A stretch of 64,000 nucleotides of DNA from Gammaproteobacteria bacterium. Its GTDB lineage: Bacteria; Pseudomonadota; Gammaproteobacteria; Steroidobacterales; Steroidobacteraceae. The position numbers were made by a program, and so were the translations under genes. Positions 8,750 to 17,467 of this stretch are shown piece after piece. The stretch is taken from assembly GCA_025359205.1 (NCBI GenBank), contig JANYHD010000009.1, forward strand, positions 1 to 64,000, written 5' to 3'. Within the stretch, counting starts at the first letter, position 1, and every line of letters starts with the position of its first letter. A model generated the notes under the pieces. It was not told where the DNA came from, did not search any database, and saw nothing but the letters and a program-made list of their open reading frames with translations.

Positions 8750-9155
8750 AAAGTGAGCACCCTTTGACTGCGATCAAGCTCCAGTAGCGCAGCGGTCGGC
8801 ACACACGCGGGGCCGATCAGTCAGCCTCATCGAGATACGGCGACGGTGACCTGTCGATGGCAAACTTGTGGGCTGTGAGAATTTAGGAAACTACCCGTCC
8901 ACGAAACCGGAGCAACTCCAATACCAGATTGCTAGGCGCCTCTACGGCGACGACAAAGCGCGCCAATTCAAACGCATTGGTCCGCCTTCAGGTGGACCCC
9001 AGGGCCAATGGCCTGAGGCCCGGACGTCGGACGGTACGGGCAACTCTCCGACGAGTGGCTGCTCGCCCACGCCCGACACCCCGACTGACCGGGCGCCCAT
9101 CCCTGGCGTCACTCGCGCCTGCAAATCCGCAAACCCATTGGTACGATCAACCGCC
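8750..9155. other. Intergenic stretch without recognisable gene
   Basis: About 400 bp between the TonB receptor and the NYN-domain gene. A frame in phase with the NYN gene is open from 8868 but gives a proline- and glycine-rich sequence with no domain character, so I treat it as non-coding leader. I see no terminator with a T-run, no tRNA and no repeat. Confidence 0.5.
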
Positions 9156-10052
9156 ATGGGGGAGCGCGGAGCGATCTGCAGGCTGGGCGTCTTGTACGAC
9201 GGATCCTTCTTCTCGTACGCCCAGCACTACTACTACCACGAGCGGCAGCTGGGCTGGCTTCGCTTCCCCGAGTTACGTCTTTTCCTGGAGAAGTACATTG
9301 GGTTGCGCGAGCAGGGGTCTGCGAGCTACAAGGTCGTCTACGCAGGAAGGTACCAAGGTCTCTTCACAACCAAGGACGCGACTTTCGATCAGCTGAAGCG
9401 CGATCGAAATCTATACCACGACCTGATGCACGCCGGCGTGGAACCCAAGTATCTGCCCATGTCACAGAAGCTCGAAGAGAAGGGCGTAGACGTCGCTCTC
9501 GCCGTGGACGCCCTGCAGATCGGTTTGGGCCAGAAGATCGATGTGGCTGTTCTAGTCACCGGCGACGGCGACTTCGTTCCGCTGGTTCGGGCGCTGAACA
9601 AGCAAGGCGTTCGCGTGCTCGCGGCCTACTTTGCTTTCGAGAAAGAGGACGGCGGCAAGAGCTTTATCAACGAGCGCCTGCTGGCGGCAGCGAACTACGC
9701 GGTTGCCATCGCTCGAGGCAAAGGCCGGCGCCGTCAAGAGGGCCGACAAGGAAAAAGTTATCACCAACTGCAATCCCTTCGTGCTCATACCGCCTCCTTC
9801 AGGACGTCAAGTCACTCGATCAAACATTTCTCCGCAGCAATTGTCCTAGAAGCGATAGTCTCCTTCAATTCCAATAGTCCGCGGCTGATTCGTGGCAACC
9901 CGAGTGAGCGACGGAATCACCCAGTCAAACGCCGTAGTATTTGTCGAGAGCATGGCGCGTTTATCAAAAATATTGTTCATGAAAGCGGTCACCGACCAGA
10001 TGTTGGTTTGAACGCCCATTCTGAGGGCCGTCAAGTGGTACGCCGGAAGTGA
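9156..10052 (+). CDS. NYN-domain (PIN-like) putative ribonuclease with run-on C-terminus
   Basis: A NYN/LabA-type protein. The first ~190 residues form the domain: LGVLYDGSFF with the first acidic residue, EEKGVDVALAVDAL in the middle, and VAVLVTGDGDFVPLVRALN carrying the further Asp cluster expected of a PIN-like metal-dependent nuclease. The ATG at 9156 is chosen because the domain starts at once. After about residue 195 the frame loses domain character and runs 207 bp antisense into the TonB receptor gene. A plus-one frame stops at 9849, just clear of that gene, so the natural end may have been lost by a small frameshift. NYN proteins act in RNA processing; no partner gene is visible. Confidence 0.75.
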   Translation: MGERGAICRLGVLYDGSFFSYAQHYYYHERQLGWLRFPELRLFLEKYIGLREQGSASYKVVYAGRYQGLFTTKDATFDQLKRDRNLYHDLMHAGVEPKYLPMSQKLEEKGVDVALAVDALQIGLGQKIDVAVLVTGDGDFVPLVRALNKQGVRVLAAYFAFEKEDGGKSFINERLLAAANYAVAIARGKGRRRQEGRQGKSYHQLQSLRAHTASFRTSSHSIKHFSAAIVLEAIVSFNSNSPRLIRGNPSERRNHPVKRRSICREHGAFIKNIVHESGHRPDVGLNAHSEGRQVVRRK

Positions 10053-12209
10053 GGTTTGCGTGAAGCTGATGTCGTTGCTGGGGCCAACCCATGAGTCGCT
10101 CAAGCGCACCATGAGACGATGGTTGTGTTCCAGCGGATGCTGCCAAGACAAAGATGAGGTTAAGCTGTACTTCGGCACGTTGAGGATGGCCGAAGGAATA
10201 GTGATCTGTGAGCTATTGGCCAAAGCCAGGAATTCGGCGTTGATACTGGAGAAGGAGGTGTGGTTGATGGCGCCTCCCAGGGCAAGTCGTACTTCTGGCG
10301 TCAGGAGGGCATTGACCTCGACCTCGGGGCCGGAGCTTGTCGCATCTCCCATGTTCTGCGTATTCGTGTAGCCACAAGCCTGATTCATTGACTGCTGCAC
10401 GTTCTGCCATTTGATGTAGTAGTAATCGGCGTTGATAGTCAGACGTCCACCCGCCAGGCGAGCCTTTTCACCGAGTTCATAATCCCAGGAGGTGTCTGGA
10501 TCATACGTCTCCTGCGACACGGCGCAGGATGAGGGTAGGGGCAGGTTGAAGCCACCGGGCCGAAACCCTTTGGCAATCTGGGCATACATGGTGTAGTTGC
10601 CCGTGGGCTCCCAGGCCACATTGATCTTTGGTGAGACTCCGTTGGCCGAAGCGCTGAACGAAGGCGTCACCGGCACCTCCGTACCTGTGTTCGCTGCCAA
10701 GCCGTTCTGCCACTCGTGCACCTGGCTCTTATAGCCAAAGTATCGGGCACCAGCCGTGACCTTGATGTGATTGGCAAACGCATAGGAGCCTTCGCCAAAG
10801 ATGGCGAATTGATCGATCTTATAGGGATTATTGGCATCGTAGACAATGCCATTGGGACTATTGGCCGCAAACGCAGGCAGGCTGCCGAGCGCGATGGCCT
10901 CGTTGGTGTCAATGAAGGCCGAGTGCAGACTGGCGTAGAACGCCCCCGCAATCCACTGTAGCGGCGCATTTCCTGTGGAGGCCAGGCGAAACTCTTCACT
11001 GAATTGATGGCTGGTGTCTTTCTCGGTGAAATTAATAGGCACGAAGTCGGTGAGCGATCCCTGGCCGTAGTAGTAATTCAAAAGGCTGAAGACTTCTTCG
11101 GTGGAGTCTTGCGTTTGAGATTCCTCGCGCGTCCAGTAGGAGGTGACCGAGGTTGCCTTCATGTTGGCAAAGCTGTATTCGATCGTGGTGCTGTACAGAT
11201 GAAAATCATCATGGAAAGGTTCATTCATGTTTGCCGGCTGGTAGTGGTATTCCTGTCCTCCGGAATAAGGTTGATCGTACTCACTATAGCCACCCATCTT
11301 GATGGACTGCGCCATCGCCAGAAGCGAGATGCTCAGGCGGTCCGTGGGCCTATAGAGCAGACTCGCGCGTCCGCCCACCAGTCGCTCCCAATTCGAATTG
11401 TCGGTGACTTCAACGGGAGGTGTGCCCGTCACATTGCCGCGGACGCAGCCATTCCATCCGGCGCAGGCCGGACCTGGATAAATCGGTTGAGGAAAAGGGC
11501 TGACCACCGCCCGGTCGACCCAGCCCGAGGTGTATTTTTCAGTGGCCACCAATCGGATGGCGAGTCTATCGTCGATGAGAGGCATGTTTAAGGCCACATC
11601 GCCTCCGGGATTGAGGCCGCCTTGATTGGTGGATGAGAGGATGCCATGCACTTGAGTGCTGAAGGTGTGCAGGTCGGGCTGATTGGTGACAAGTTTGATG
11701 GTGCCGCCCATGGATCCTGAGCCATAGAGCGTGCCCTGCGGACCTCTCAGTACTTCGACGCGGTTCAGATCAAAAAGATCTGGATCGACCACTACTTTGC
11801 CGTTGAGGGAAGCGGCCGGCGGCGTCAGCGGCACATCATCAATGTAAAAGCCCACTGTGGGAGACGATCCCCCGGAGGAGGACAGTCCCCGCATTTCGAG
11901 TTCCGTCTGGCCGGGGCCGGAGCTTCGAATGGAGATGCCCGGGGTATCACCGGCTAAAGAAGCCAAACCCGTGACCCCCGCGGAGGTGAGCTGCGAGCCG
12001 GTCAGGGCTGTCACCGAAAAGGGAGTGGCCTGAACGGTGGACGTGCGCTTCTCGGCCGTGACCACCACCTCTTCCAGCTTGTTTTGCTCAAGTGCGGCAT
12101 CACTCGCGCCAGCCGCGTAGGCGCGGATTGGCACAACCCCTAGCTGCAGGGCCACAGCTATCGAAAGGGCGATGACAGAGCGCCCCGCAACTCTATTGAG
12201 TGCTTTCAT
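9846..12209 (-). CDS. TonB-dependent outer-membrane receptor
   Basis: A 787-residue receptor. The signal peptide (residues 1-33) is followed by a TonB-box-like LEEVVVTAEKR, a plug domain (about 50-165) with GFYIDDVPL and VEVLRGPQGTLYGSGSMGG, and a 22-strand-type barrel ending in an aromatic residue (GIEGDYRF). The start at 12209 is supported by GGGGGA upstream and the signal peptide; the frame is open further upstream but that part covers a GNAT-toxin relic. It is of the type abundant in sphingomonads and related oligotrophs that import glycans or other large molecules. It is unrelated at the sequence level to the receptors at 6797 and 44953. Substrate unknown. Confidence 0.92.
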   Translation of the reverse strand: MKALNRVAGRSVIALSIAVALQLGVVPIRAYAAGASDAALEQNKLEEVVVTAEKRTSTVQATPFSVTALTGSQLTSAGVTGLASLAGDTPGISIRSSGPGQTELEMRGLSSSGGSSPTVGFYIDDVPLTPPAASLNGKVVVDPDLFDLNRVEVLRGPQGTLYGSGSMGGTIKLVTNQPDLHTFSTQVHGILSSTNQGGLNPGGDVALNMPLIDDRLAIRLVATEKYTSGWVDRAVVSPFPQPIYPGPACAGWNGCVRGNVTGTPPVEVTDNSNWERLVGGRASLLYRPTDRLSISLLAMAQSIKMGGYSEYDQPYSGGQEYHYQPANMNEPFHDDFHLYSTTIEYSFANMKATSVTSYWTREESQTQDSTEEVFSLLNYYYGQGSLTDFVPINFTEKDTSHQFSEEFRLASTGNAPLQWIAGAFYASLHSAFIDTNEAIALGSLPAFAANSPNGIVYDANNPYKIDQFAIFGEGSYAFANHIKVTAGARYFGYKSQVHEWQNGLAANTGTEVPVTPSFSASANGVSPKINVAWEPTGNYTMYAQIAKGFRPGGFNLPLPSSCAVSQETYDPDTSWDYELGEKARLAGGRLTINADYYYIKWQNVQQSMNQACGYTNTQNMGDATSSGPEVEVNALLTPEVRLALGGAINHTSFSSINAEFLALANSSQITIPSAILNVPKYSLTSSLSWQHPLEHNHRLMVRLSDSWVGPSNDISFTQTSLPAYHLTALRMGVQTNIWSVTAFMNNIFDKRAMLSTNTTAFDWVIPSLTRVATNQPRTIGIEGDYRF

Positions 12210-12319
12210 CACATTCCCCCGTACGTTATAGAAGAGAAGCTTGGTTATGCCGAAATTATAGACGTCGACCAAGGTTTCGCCAGTGCAAAATACAGCCCGT
12301 GTAGCGCAAACCTGCGGCA

Positions 12320-12378
12320 GGCGCGCAATGGCCAAAATCGTTCGGTTCGTCGCAGCCTCGTAGGTCACGCTGCCCGCG
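12320..12378 (-). pseudogene. Relic of a GNAT toxin gene
   Basis: About 59 bp align without gaps to 17731-17789, inside the intact GNAT toxin. The block 12343-12378 matches 33 of 36 bases. Translated on the minus strand it gives AGSVTYEAATNR, against AGSVTYEAATDR in the toxin. Nothing else of the gene remains, so this is a fragment of a second copy lying between the HipA-like gene and the TonB receptor. Confidence 0.7.
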
Positions 12379-12396
12379 CTTGTACGTCGTTGGAAT

Positions 12397-13764
12397 TTAC
12401 TGCGGAATCCAAGGAGTCGGCTGCGGCGGCAAGGCTGATTTGGCGGTGGCAATCAGTTCTGCATTGCGCAGCGCCCGTTTGGAGAATGCAGGGGAGATCA
12501 GGTCGTGTCTTGCAACATCACTCCAATAGTTCTCAGCGATATCGGCGATTGCTCGCCACACGCTTAAGTTCTTGCCGCCCGGCAGTGGAACTTCGAATTC
12601 ACGATCTGGCAGCTCGTCGCCACCGACTGGCGCATACATCATTGGCAACATGTCGTAGACAGGCGCCAAGTAGAGTTGTCTCCCAAAAGTAAAATTGAAC
12701 GACAGGTTGCCGAAGTGCATATCGGTATTAGCAATAAGTTGCCCAAATGTTGCAAGACGCACGATGGCCTCGGTGTCTTGGGCGCTAATTTTTCCTATTG
12801 ACCGGAGATCCTCACTTGCGGTCATCCAATTATCCCGCCGGCCGACAAAATGGTCGGTGACAGCCGCCAGACTGACAATTCCGCGCCGGCCGCGCGCGCC
12901 GGTCCGGTCGAATCGTTCGGACTCAAGGAACATGCGATCGCCTGCCGCGATCAGTTCGGCCGCGCTGGCGCTCACCCCAATTGAACGTAGGGCCCTGCTA
13001 GCCAGAAACTCGCATACCAGCAGATCAGACCATCGCTTCGACACGCGGTCGTTCCCCGCAGGTGAAAACTTTACAAGCACCTGGCGTACGCGATCGGCAG
13101 TTCGAACAACGGTAGTAAACTTCGGATGCTCACCACCAGCGGAAGATCCAGGTGGTGCTCCAGCTATCGATAAATTCGCCAACGCCGGGTACTGGCGAGG
13201 GCGGTCTGCCAGGTCCATTGGAGTTTCTTTCTCTTGTAGCTGTCTTAGGTATCGCTGGAGCGATTCATCACCAATCAGGAGATTGCCTATGGAGTCATCG
13301 CTGCGCTGTGTCAGGTAAGCAAGGGCATGAGTATCGTTCCAGTCGGTGATACGTTCAGGCAGGCCTAGTTCGGGGTATCGCTTCGGAACGGTTCTCCCTA
13401 TAAAACCCTGGGGCCATAGGTCCTGAATGAAGAAGGGTAGGCCGTCGCTGACATCACTGAACTGTTCGTCTATGGCGGCAAACCAATATTGGTTACGTGC
13501 GAGAGCATCCAGTCGGCCGTGTAGTGTGGGTTCGCCTTTCTCATCGACCAGAAATACGGGCCAGGATGAGCCAACTTGAGGCAGGTCCTGGCGTAACGCG
13601 TAGCGGGTGCTTCTTCCGCCCTTGATGCGGACCACTGTTGTACCAAGCTGGGTGATGGCTCGAGACAGGGTCGGCTGGCTGATTCCTAGTTCATGGCGAA
13701 GCTCAGTGCCCGTGGCGATTCCGCGGGCAAGTATGGACGGCAGCAGCTCTGTAGTTTTAGCCAT
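12397..13764 (-). CDS. yjjJ: YjjJ-type HipA-family toxin kinase with N-terminal winged helix
   Basis: A 455-residue protein that combines a winged helix-turn-helix (residues ~10-55, LGISQPTLSRAI then VVRIKGGRSTRYAL) with a HipA-like Ser/Thr kinase domain. Catalytic motifs are present: NTDMHFGNLSF for the catalytic loop and PVYDMLPMMY for the metal-binding aspartate. E. coli YjjJ has the same fusion and about the same length. The built-in DNA-binding domain may take the place of a separate HipB antitoxin (inference). The ATG at 13764 is chosen over one 11 codons upstream because the winged helix begins right after it. Upstream DNA is strikingly AT-rich and holds an 8-bp palindrome. Confidence 0.88.
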   Translation of the reverse strand: MAKTTELLPSILARGIATGTELRHELGISQPTLSRAITQLGTTVVRIKGGRSTRYALRQDLPQVGSSWPVFLVDEKGEPTLHGRLDALARNQYWFAAIDEQFSDVSDGLPFFIQDLWPQGFIGRTVPKRYPELGLPERITDWNDTHALAYLTQRSDDSIGNLLIGDESLQRYLRQLQEKETPMDLADRPRQYPALANLSIAGAPPGSSAGGEHPKFTTVVRTADRVRQVLVKFSPAGNDRVSKRWSDLLVCEFLASRALRSIGVSASAAELIAAGDRMFLESERFDRTGARGRRGIVSLAAVTDHFVGRRDNWMTASEDLRSIGKISAQDTEAIVRLATFGQLIANTDMHFGNLSFNFTFGRQLYLAPVYDMLPMMYAPVGGDELPDREFEVPLPGGKNLSVWRAIADIAENYWSDVARHDLISPAFSKRALRNAELIATAKSALPPQPTPWIPQ

Positions 13765-13821
13765 GGTCCAAATGTTATAGCATGAAATGAATCTCAAATG
13801 AATAGAATAAGAATAGATTAA

Positions 13822-13841
13822 ATATTAGATATTTCTAATAT
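13822..13841. promoter_or_regulatory. Perfect palindrome upstream of yjjJ, candidate operator
   Basis: ATATTAGA-TATT-TCTAATAT, an 8+4+8 bp perfect inverted repeat 58 bp upstream of the yjjJ start in an unusually AT-rich stretch (about 13770-13900). The YjjJ winged helix could bind it for autoregulation, but this is inference. Confidence 0.4.
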
Positions 13842-13943
13842 ATTCAAATAATTAACGATATAGATCCTCCATTATATGAATAGAAAAAAGACATATTGAA
13901 ACGCCGGCATTGAGCTGGCTCATCGGATCCGCAAGGGTCAGAT

Positions 13944-15631
13944 CTACTTCGGGCCCGGCCTGCCGCCGGCGATGACGATGGGTTCGCCGAGCGCTCGCCG
14001 ATATTCCTCCTCGCCGATCGCATCCACCGACCGGAGCTTCGCCAGTAGGTCGTCGATCAGCGAGCGCAGCCCAGGCCCCGGCGTGCCGTGCGCGAATGAA
14101 CCCTGGTACTTGATCGGCGCGGGGATGATCGCGACCATGAAGGCCATCTCGGCCGGCGTCAGGCCCTTCGGTTCTCGACCGAAATAGGCGCGGGCCGCAG
14201 GCCACGCAGGTCCGGTCCCCATTCGATGATGTTCAGGTAGATCTCGAGGATGCGATCCTTGCCGAGCGCCGACTCGAGGAGGAACGTGATGGCCAGTTCC
14301 TGGAGCTTGCGTCCGAGCTGCTTGTCGCGCGACAGGAACAGGTTCTTGGCCAGCTGCTGGGTGATCGTCGATGCGCCGCGTGCGGCGCCGCCGCGCGACC
14401 AGTTGGTGAGCAGCGCCGTGGGTAGTTCGCGCAGGTCGATGCCTCGATGCCCGTAGAAGCCGGTGTCTTCGGCCAGCAGCAGAGTGCGCACGAACAGTGG
14501 CGGAACGTCACGCAGGGCGATGAAGTCGGGGGATGCGGGCGAGACGTCGATGGGGTGGTGCGGCCCGGGGCCGTCATCGGCGCCGAAGATGAAATCTCCG
14601 CGCAGGCGCACAAGCGCCGGCGGCATCTGGCGTGGCGGTGTGAAGGCGATCTTTTGGCTCACCGCAAGCGAGGCAGGGTCTGACAGGCGTCCGCGTACTT
14701 GCACGTCGATCGTGGCGGAGCCAAGGTCACGGCTGCCGCCGGGCGCCATCCCTAAGCTTTCGGGCACCTCGAGCCCCGATGTACCCAGCAGGTGCGCGAA
14801 GTCCAGCCGCGCGCCGAGTGCGAGATCGACAGTCGGATCGGTGTCGAGATCGCGCACCGCGAGCGAGCCCGACAGGGCCGCACCGGCCACCGTCGCGTGG
14901 ACCTCGGGGATCTCGATCGTGCCCTTAAGTCCCCACCAGGCGCCGTCGAACCGTACGGTCACGTCCGTGGGATCACCGAGCTGTGGTTCGTCGTCGGCGT
15001 TACCCGCCAGCGCTCCCATGCGCGCGCTGCGCGAGACCATGTCCACGTGGAAATGGAGCGCATCGGTGCTGGCCTGAAGATCCACGCGGCCGTCCGCGAT
15101 TCCACCATCGAGCAGCGGGCGGGCACCGCGCCGCACATCGAGCAGGCGGCCCACGTCGAGCCCACGTGCCTCGACGCTCCACGCGTTGCCCACCGGATCC
15201 GCCAGCTTGCGGATGTCGAGGCCGGCTTGCGGCTCCACCAGCGTGAGCCGGAGGTCCTCGCCGAGAATGCCCGCCAAGTCCCAGGCACTGGCGAGCGAGC
15301 TGACCCTGAATCCTGCTGGGCCCGCGAGTGTGGCGGCGCGAACCGCGAGTCGCAGACGGCCGGGCCACGTGGCCGCGATCATGTCGGCATGGAGTCGCAC
15401 TCCAGACCTAAGGTCGAGATCGAATCCCTCCAGCCGCAGCAACGGCCAGACGCCGACGTGTACCCGCCCGATTCGGGCAACCATGCCATGGCGCACGGCC
15501 GCGGACTCGATCCGCGCACGCACCGCGTGCTCGAGCATGGATCTCAGCAACAGCGCGGCCAGGCCCGCGACCAGCGCCGTGGCGATCGCTCCGAGCCACC
15601 ACCGTCGCCCGCGGGTTCGAATCGTGCGCAT
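13944..15631 (-). pseudogene. Biosynthetic peptidoglycan transglycosylase (GT51) with AsmA-like N-terminus, frameshifted
   Basis: The 5' part (15631 to about 14190) encodes one N-terminal membrane helix, a ~300-residue region resembling AsmA-type beta-rich repeats, and a GT51 domain with EDTGFYGHRGID, GASTITQQLAKNLF and RILEIYLNIIEWGP. Near 14188-14193 the frame shifts by one base: the first frame stops at 14159 while the natural continuation AYFGREPKGLTPAEMAFMV follows in the next frame to 13944. Restoring one base joins GLRPA to AYFGRE as in intact homologues. The enzyme would polymerise lipid II glycan strands in the periplasm. The lesion could be a real mutation or a sequencing error; the catalytic glutamate is upstream of it. 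Confidence 0.8.
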
Positions 15632-15652
15632 AGTCGTTAATTGCGCATGCGC

Positions 15653-16969
15653 TCACGGTCCCAGTCGCGTCGAGGCTGCGCCCAGGCCCCTGAGAATGGG
15701 CGTTGCGACGGAATCTGGAAAGGTCCTTGGCAGCTGCGCTGACACAGTCTTAATGACCTCAGGCGTTCGTTCCACCAAATCACCAACAATAGACTCGTAT
15801 GTAGACCGGATACCGCAGCGCTGCGCAGTGTCTTCCCAATGGCGCGGTAAAATAGTGTGCCAACGATAGTGGCGGCTTGTCCCCTCCGCAGCCATGGCCA
15901 TCTTCACCTTGCGCGGCGGAAGGTTGCTTCGCGAGTTGCCCAGGACGGAATACGCCGACATCACGTCGTAACGCGGCGTAAGACGGTATGCGCCACGAGC
16001 CTCAATGTGCAGACTGAAGTTCTTTGCGTGTCCGTCAATTGCGCACAGCATCCAGAACAATACCTGCGTGCGAAAGAAATCTACGCGGTCCTCGCCGGCA
16101 CTCGACGAACCCAAGAGCAGCTCCATGATCCTGCGAATACCCGGCCCACCGTCTGACTCGTATTTGTGGTCACTTAATGTCCCAGTTGCCTGACAAAGAT
16201 CCTCTTGTGGCAGCCGGAGTATCCACGACTTGTCCGGCGACATTCGACGATCGAATCTTTCGACAACCAGAACCTTTTGATCCCCAAATTGCTCCATGGC
16301 GCAGGAAGCTACCGGTATGCCATAGGCTCGCACTATCTGCGCGCATAGCCATTCATTTTCTACAGAAGTGCTCAAGTCGATGCCGCCACCGCCAGTGCCA
16401 ATAGGCAGCTTGAATATGTGGGTGCTGGGTGTTGCGCCTTTGGGCTTCATCCAGCGGCCTTGCAGATTCAGGAACGCGGTTTTTTCCTGCGCGCCTGCTA
16501 TCGAGATACGTAAGCCCTCATTCTCCTCTCGGCTGCCAGGGGTACTGCTCAGCATGTCGGTCAAATGCCGCTCTATCTGCTTGCGCGTGAGCGGAGTACC
16601 TTCGATCTTCCTGACTTTAAGAGCCGGCTCATCGTCGTGTAGCAACTGAATAGCGCCAACACAGTCGCGACCAATCTCAGTGAGCAGGTCAAAGGCGGAT
16701 GACGAGGCGGCTCCGAGTCGGTGCTGCAGACGATCGCGGATTTTCCTGCTATCGGGAAGGAGATTGTCAAAGTACGCTTGAACTACAGTGCCTTTGTAGC
16801 CCACAGATCGAAGCGGCATCGACAGAGAGATCGGACGCGCAGCCCTGGCGAGGAGCCACCTTGGGGCATAGCGAAACTCATCCGGCGCAGATGGATGGGC
16901 GACCCACGTCCCCACGCGCTCGCCGTTCATCCATACTGCCAACGCGCGGCTCTTGGTCGGTCTGGCCAT
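15653..16969 (-). CDS. hipA: HipA-family toxin, serine/threonine kinase
   Basis: A 438-residue HipA. The N-terminal subdomain (residues ~8-105, LAVWMNGERVGTW, AYFDNLLPDS) and the kinase core are complete: ISIAGAQEKTAFL corresponds to the loop with the autophosphorylated serine, AIDGHAKNFSL to the catalytic loop, and PRYDVMS to the metal-binding aspartate. In E. coli HipA phosphorylates glutamyl-tRNA synthetase and induces dormancy; the target here is unknown. It starts 3 bp after the hipB stop, so the two form the usual antitoxin-first operon, and it has no sign of damage. Confidence 0.93.
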   Translation of the reverse strand: MARPTKSRALAVWMNGERVGTWVAHPSAPDEFRYAPRWLLARAARPISLSMPLRSVGYKGTVVQAYFDNLLPDSRKIRDRLQHRLGAASSSAFDLLTEIGRDCVGAIQLLHDDEPALKVRKIEGTPLTRKQIERHLTDMLSSTPGSREENEGLRISIAGAQEKTAFLNLQGRWMKPKGATPSTHIFKLPIGTGGGGIDLSTSVENEWLCAQIVRAYGIPVASCAMEQFGDQKVLVVERFDRRMSPDKSWILRLPQEDLCQATGTLSDHKYESDGGPGIRRIMELLLGSSSAGEDRVDFFRTQVLFWMLCAIDGHAKNFSLHIEARGAYRLTPRYDVMSAYSVLGNSRSNLPPRKVKMAMAAEGTSRHYRWHTILPRHWEDTAQRCGIRSTYESIVGDLVERTPEVIKTVSAQLPRTFPDSVATPILRGLGAASTRLGP

Positions 16970-16972
16970 GGG

Positions 16973-17260
16973 TCACCACTTCGGCGTCTTGACATTAGAC
17001 GAGGCATTGCCCTTGTCTTTGTCGCGGATGACTAACTCCATATTGAGAGCGGATAAGAGCTTGTACAGAGACTCAACGCTTGACCGTTCGGCGTGCGCCT
17101 CGATCTGGGAAATGGTGCTCTGCTTGAGCCCGACCTGAGCTCCAGCGCTCCGCTGAGTCAGGCCACGCTCAATGCGGCAGCTTTTCAGGATGGGCCCCAG
17201 CTGGGCAGGGGTGCGGGCAACGTGGTCCACGGTGAGTCTCCCGGAAAGAGTTGGAGTCAT
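16973..17260 (-). CDS. hipB: HipB-family antitoxin, Xre-type repressor
   Basis: A 95-residue protein with an Xre/Cro helix-turn-helix (residues ~22-75): ILKSCRIERGLTQRSAGAQV followed by LKQSTISQIEAHAERSSVE. The C-terminal tail is lysine/asparagine-rich and probably disordered, as in E. coli HipB. It would neutralise HipA and repress its own operon. Upstream, three copies of a TATCC-N8-GGATA-like site match the E. coli HipB operator consensus, which strongly supports the assignment. It is transcribed ahead of hipA. Confidence 0.93.
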   Translation of the reverse strand: MTPTLSGRLTVDHVARTPAQLGPILKSCRIERGLTQRSAGAQVGLKQSTISQIEAHAERSSVESLYKLLSALNMELVIRDKDKGNASSNVKTPKW

Positions 17261-17261
17261 G

Positions 17262-17333
17262 TATCCCCTTCAGGGGATAAAGACAGTATATACCCTATAA
17301 GGGATAAAGCCAAAATATCCCCTGCAGGGGTTA
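17262..17333. promoter_or_regulatory. Array of three HipB operators
   Basis: Three 18-bp imperfect palindromes at 17262-17279 (TATCCCCTTCAGGGGATA), 17289-17306 (TATACCCTATAAGGGATA) and 17316-17333 (TATCCCCTGCAGGGGTTA). The first is an exact TATCC-N8-GGATA, the E. coli HipB consensus; each of the others has one base changed in one half-site. Centres are exactly 27 bp apart. The first abuts the hipB start codon, so binding would cover both promoter and ribosome-binding region. Confidence 0.88.
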
Positions 17334-17467
17334 AGAACACAAAGACGCGCGCGGCGCATTGGTCGTATGTCGAATGACGTTGTGACGAGGTTGTGCCGAA
17401 CTCAGACTGGGTGCGACGTCCCCTCGTTTGTGAGTAGCAGTTGGGATTGGAGTTTAGCCGCGGAACT

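Noticed and set aside
8868-9155. Upstream extension of the NYN gene
   Set aside because: Low-complexity Pro/Gly/Thr-rich translation without helix or strand pattern; the NYN domain begins just after 9156.
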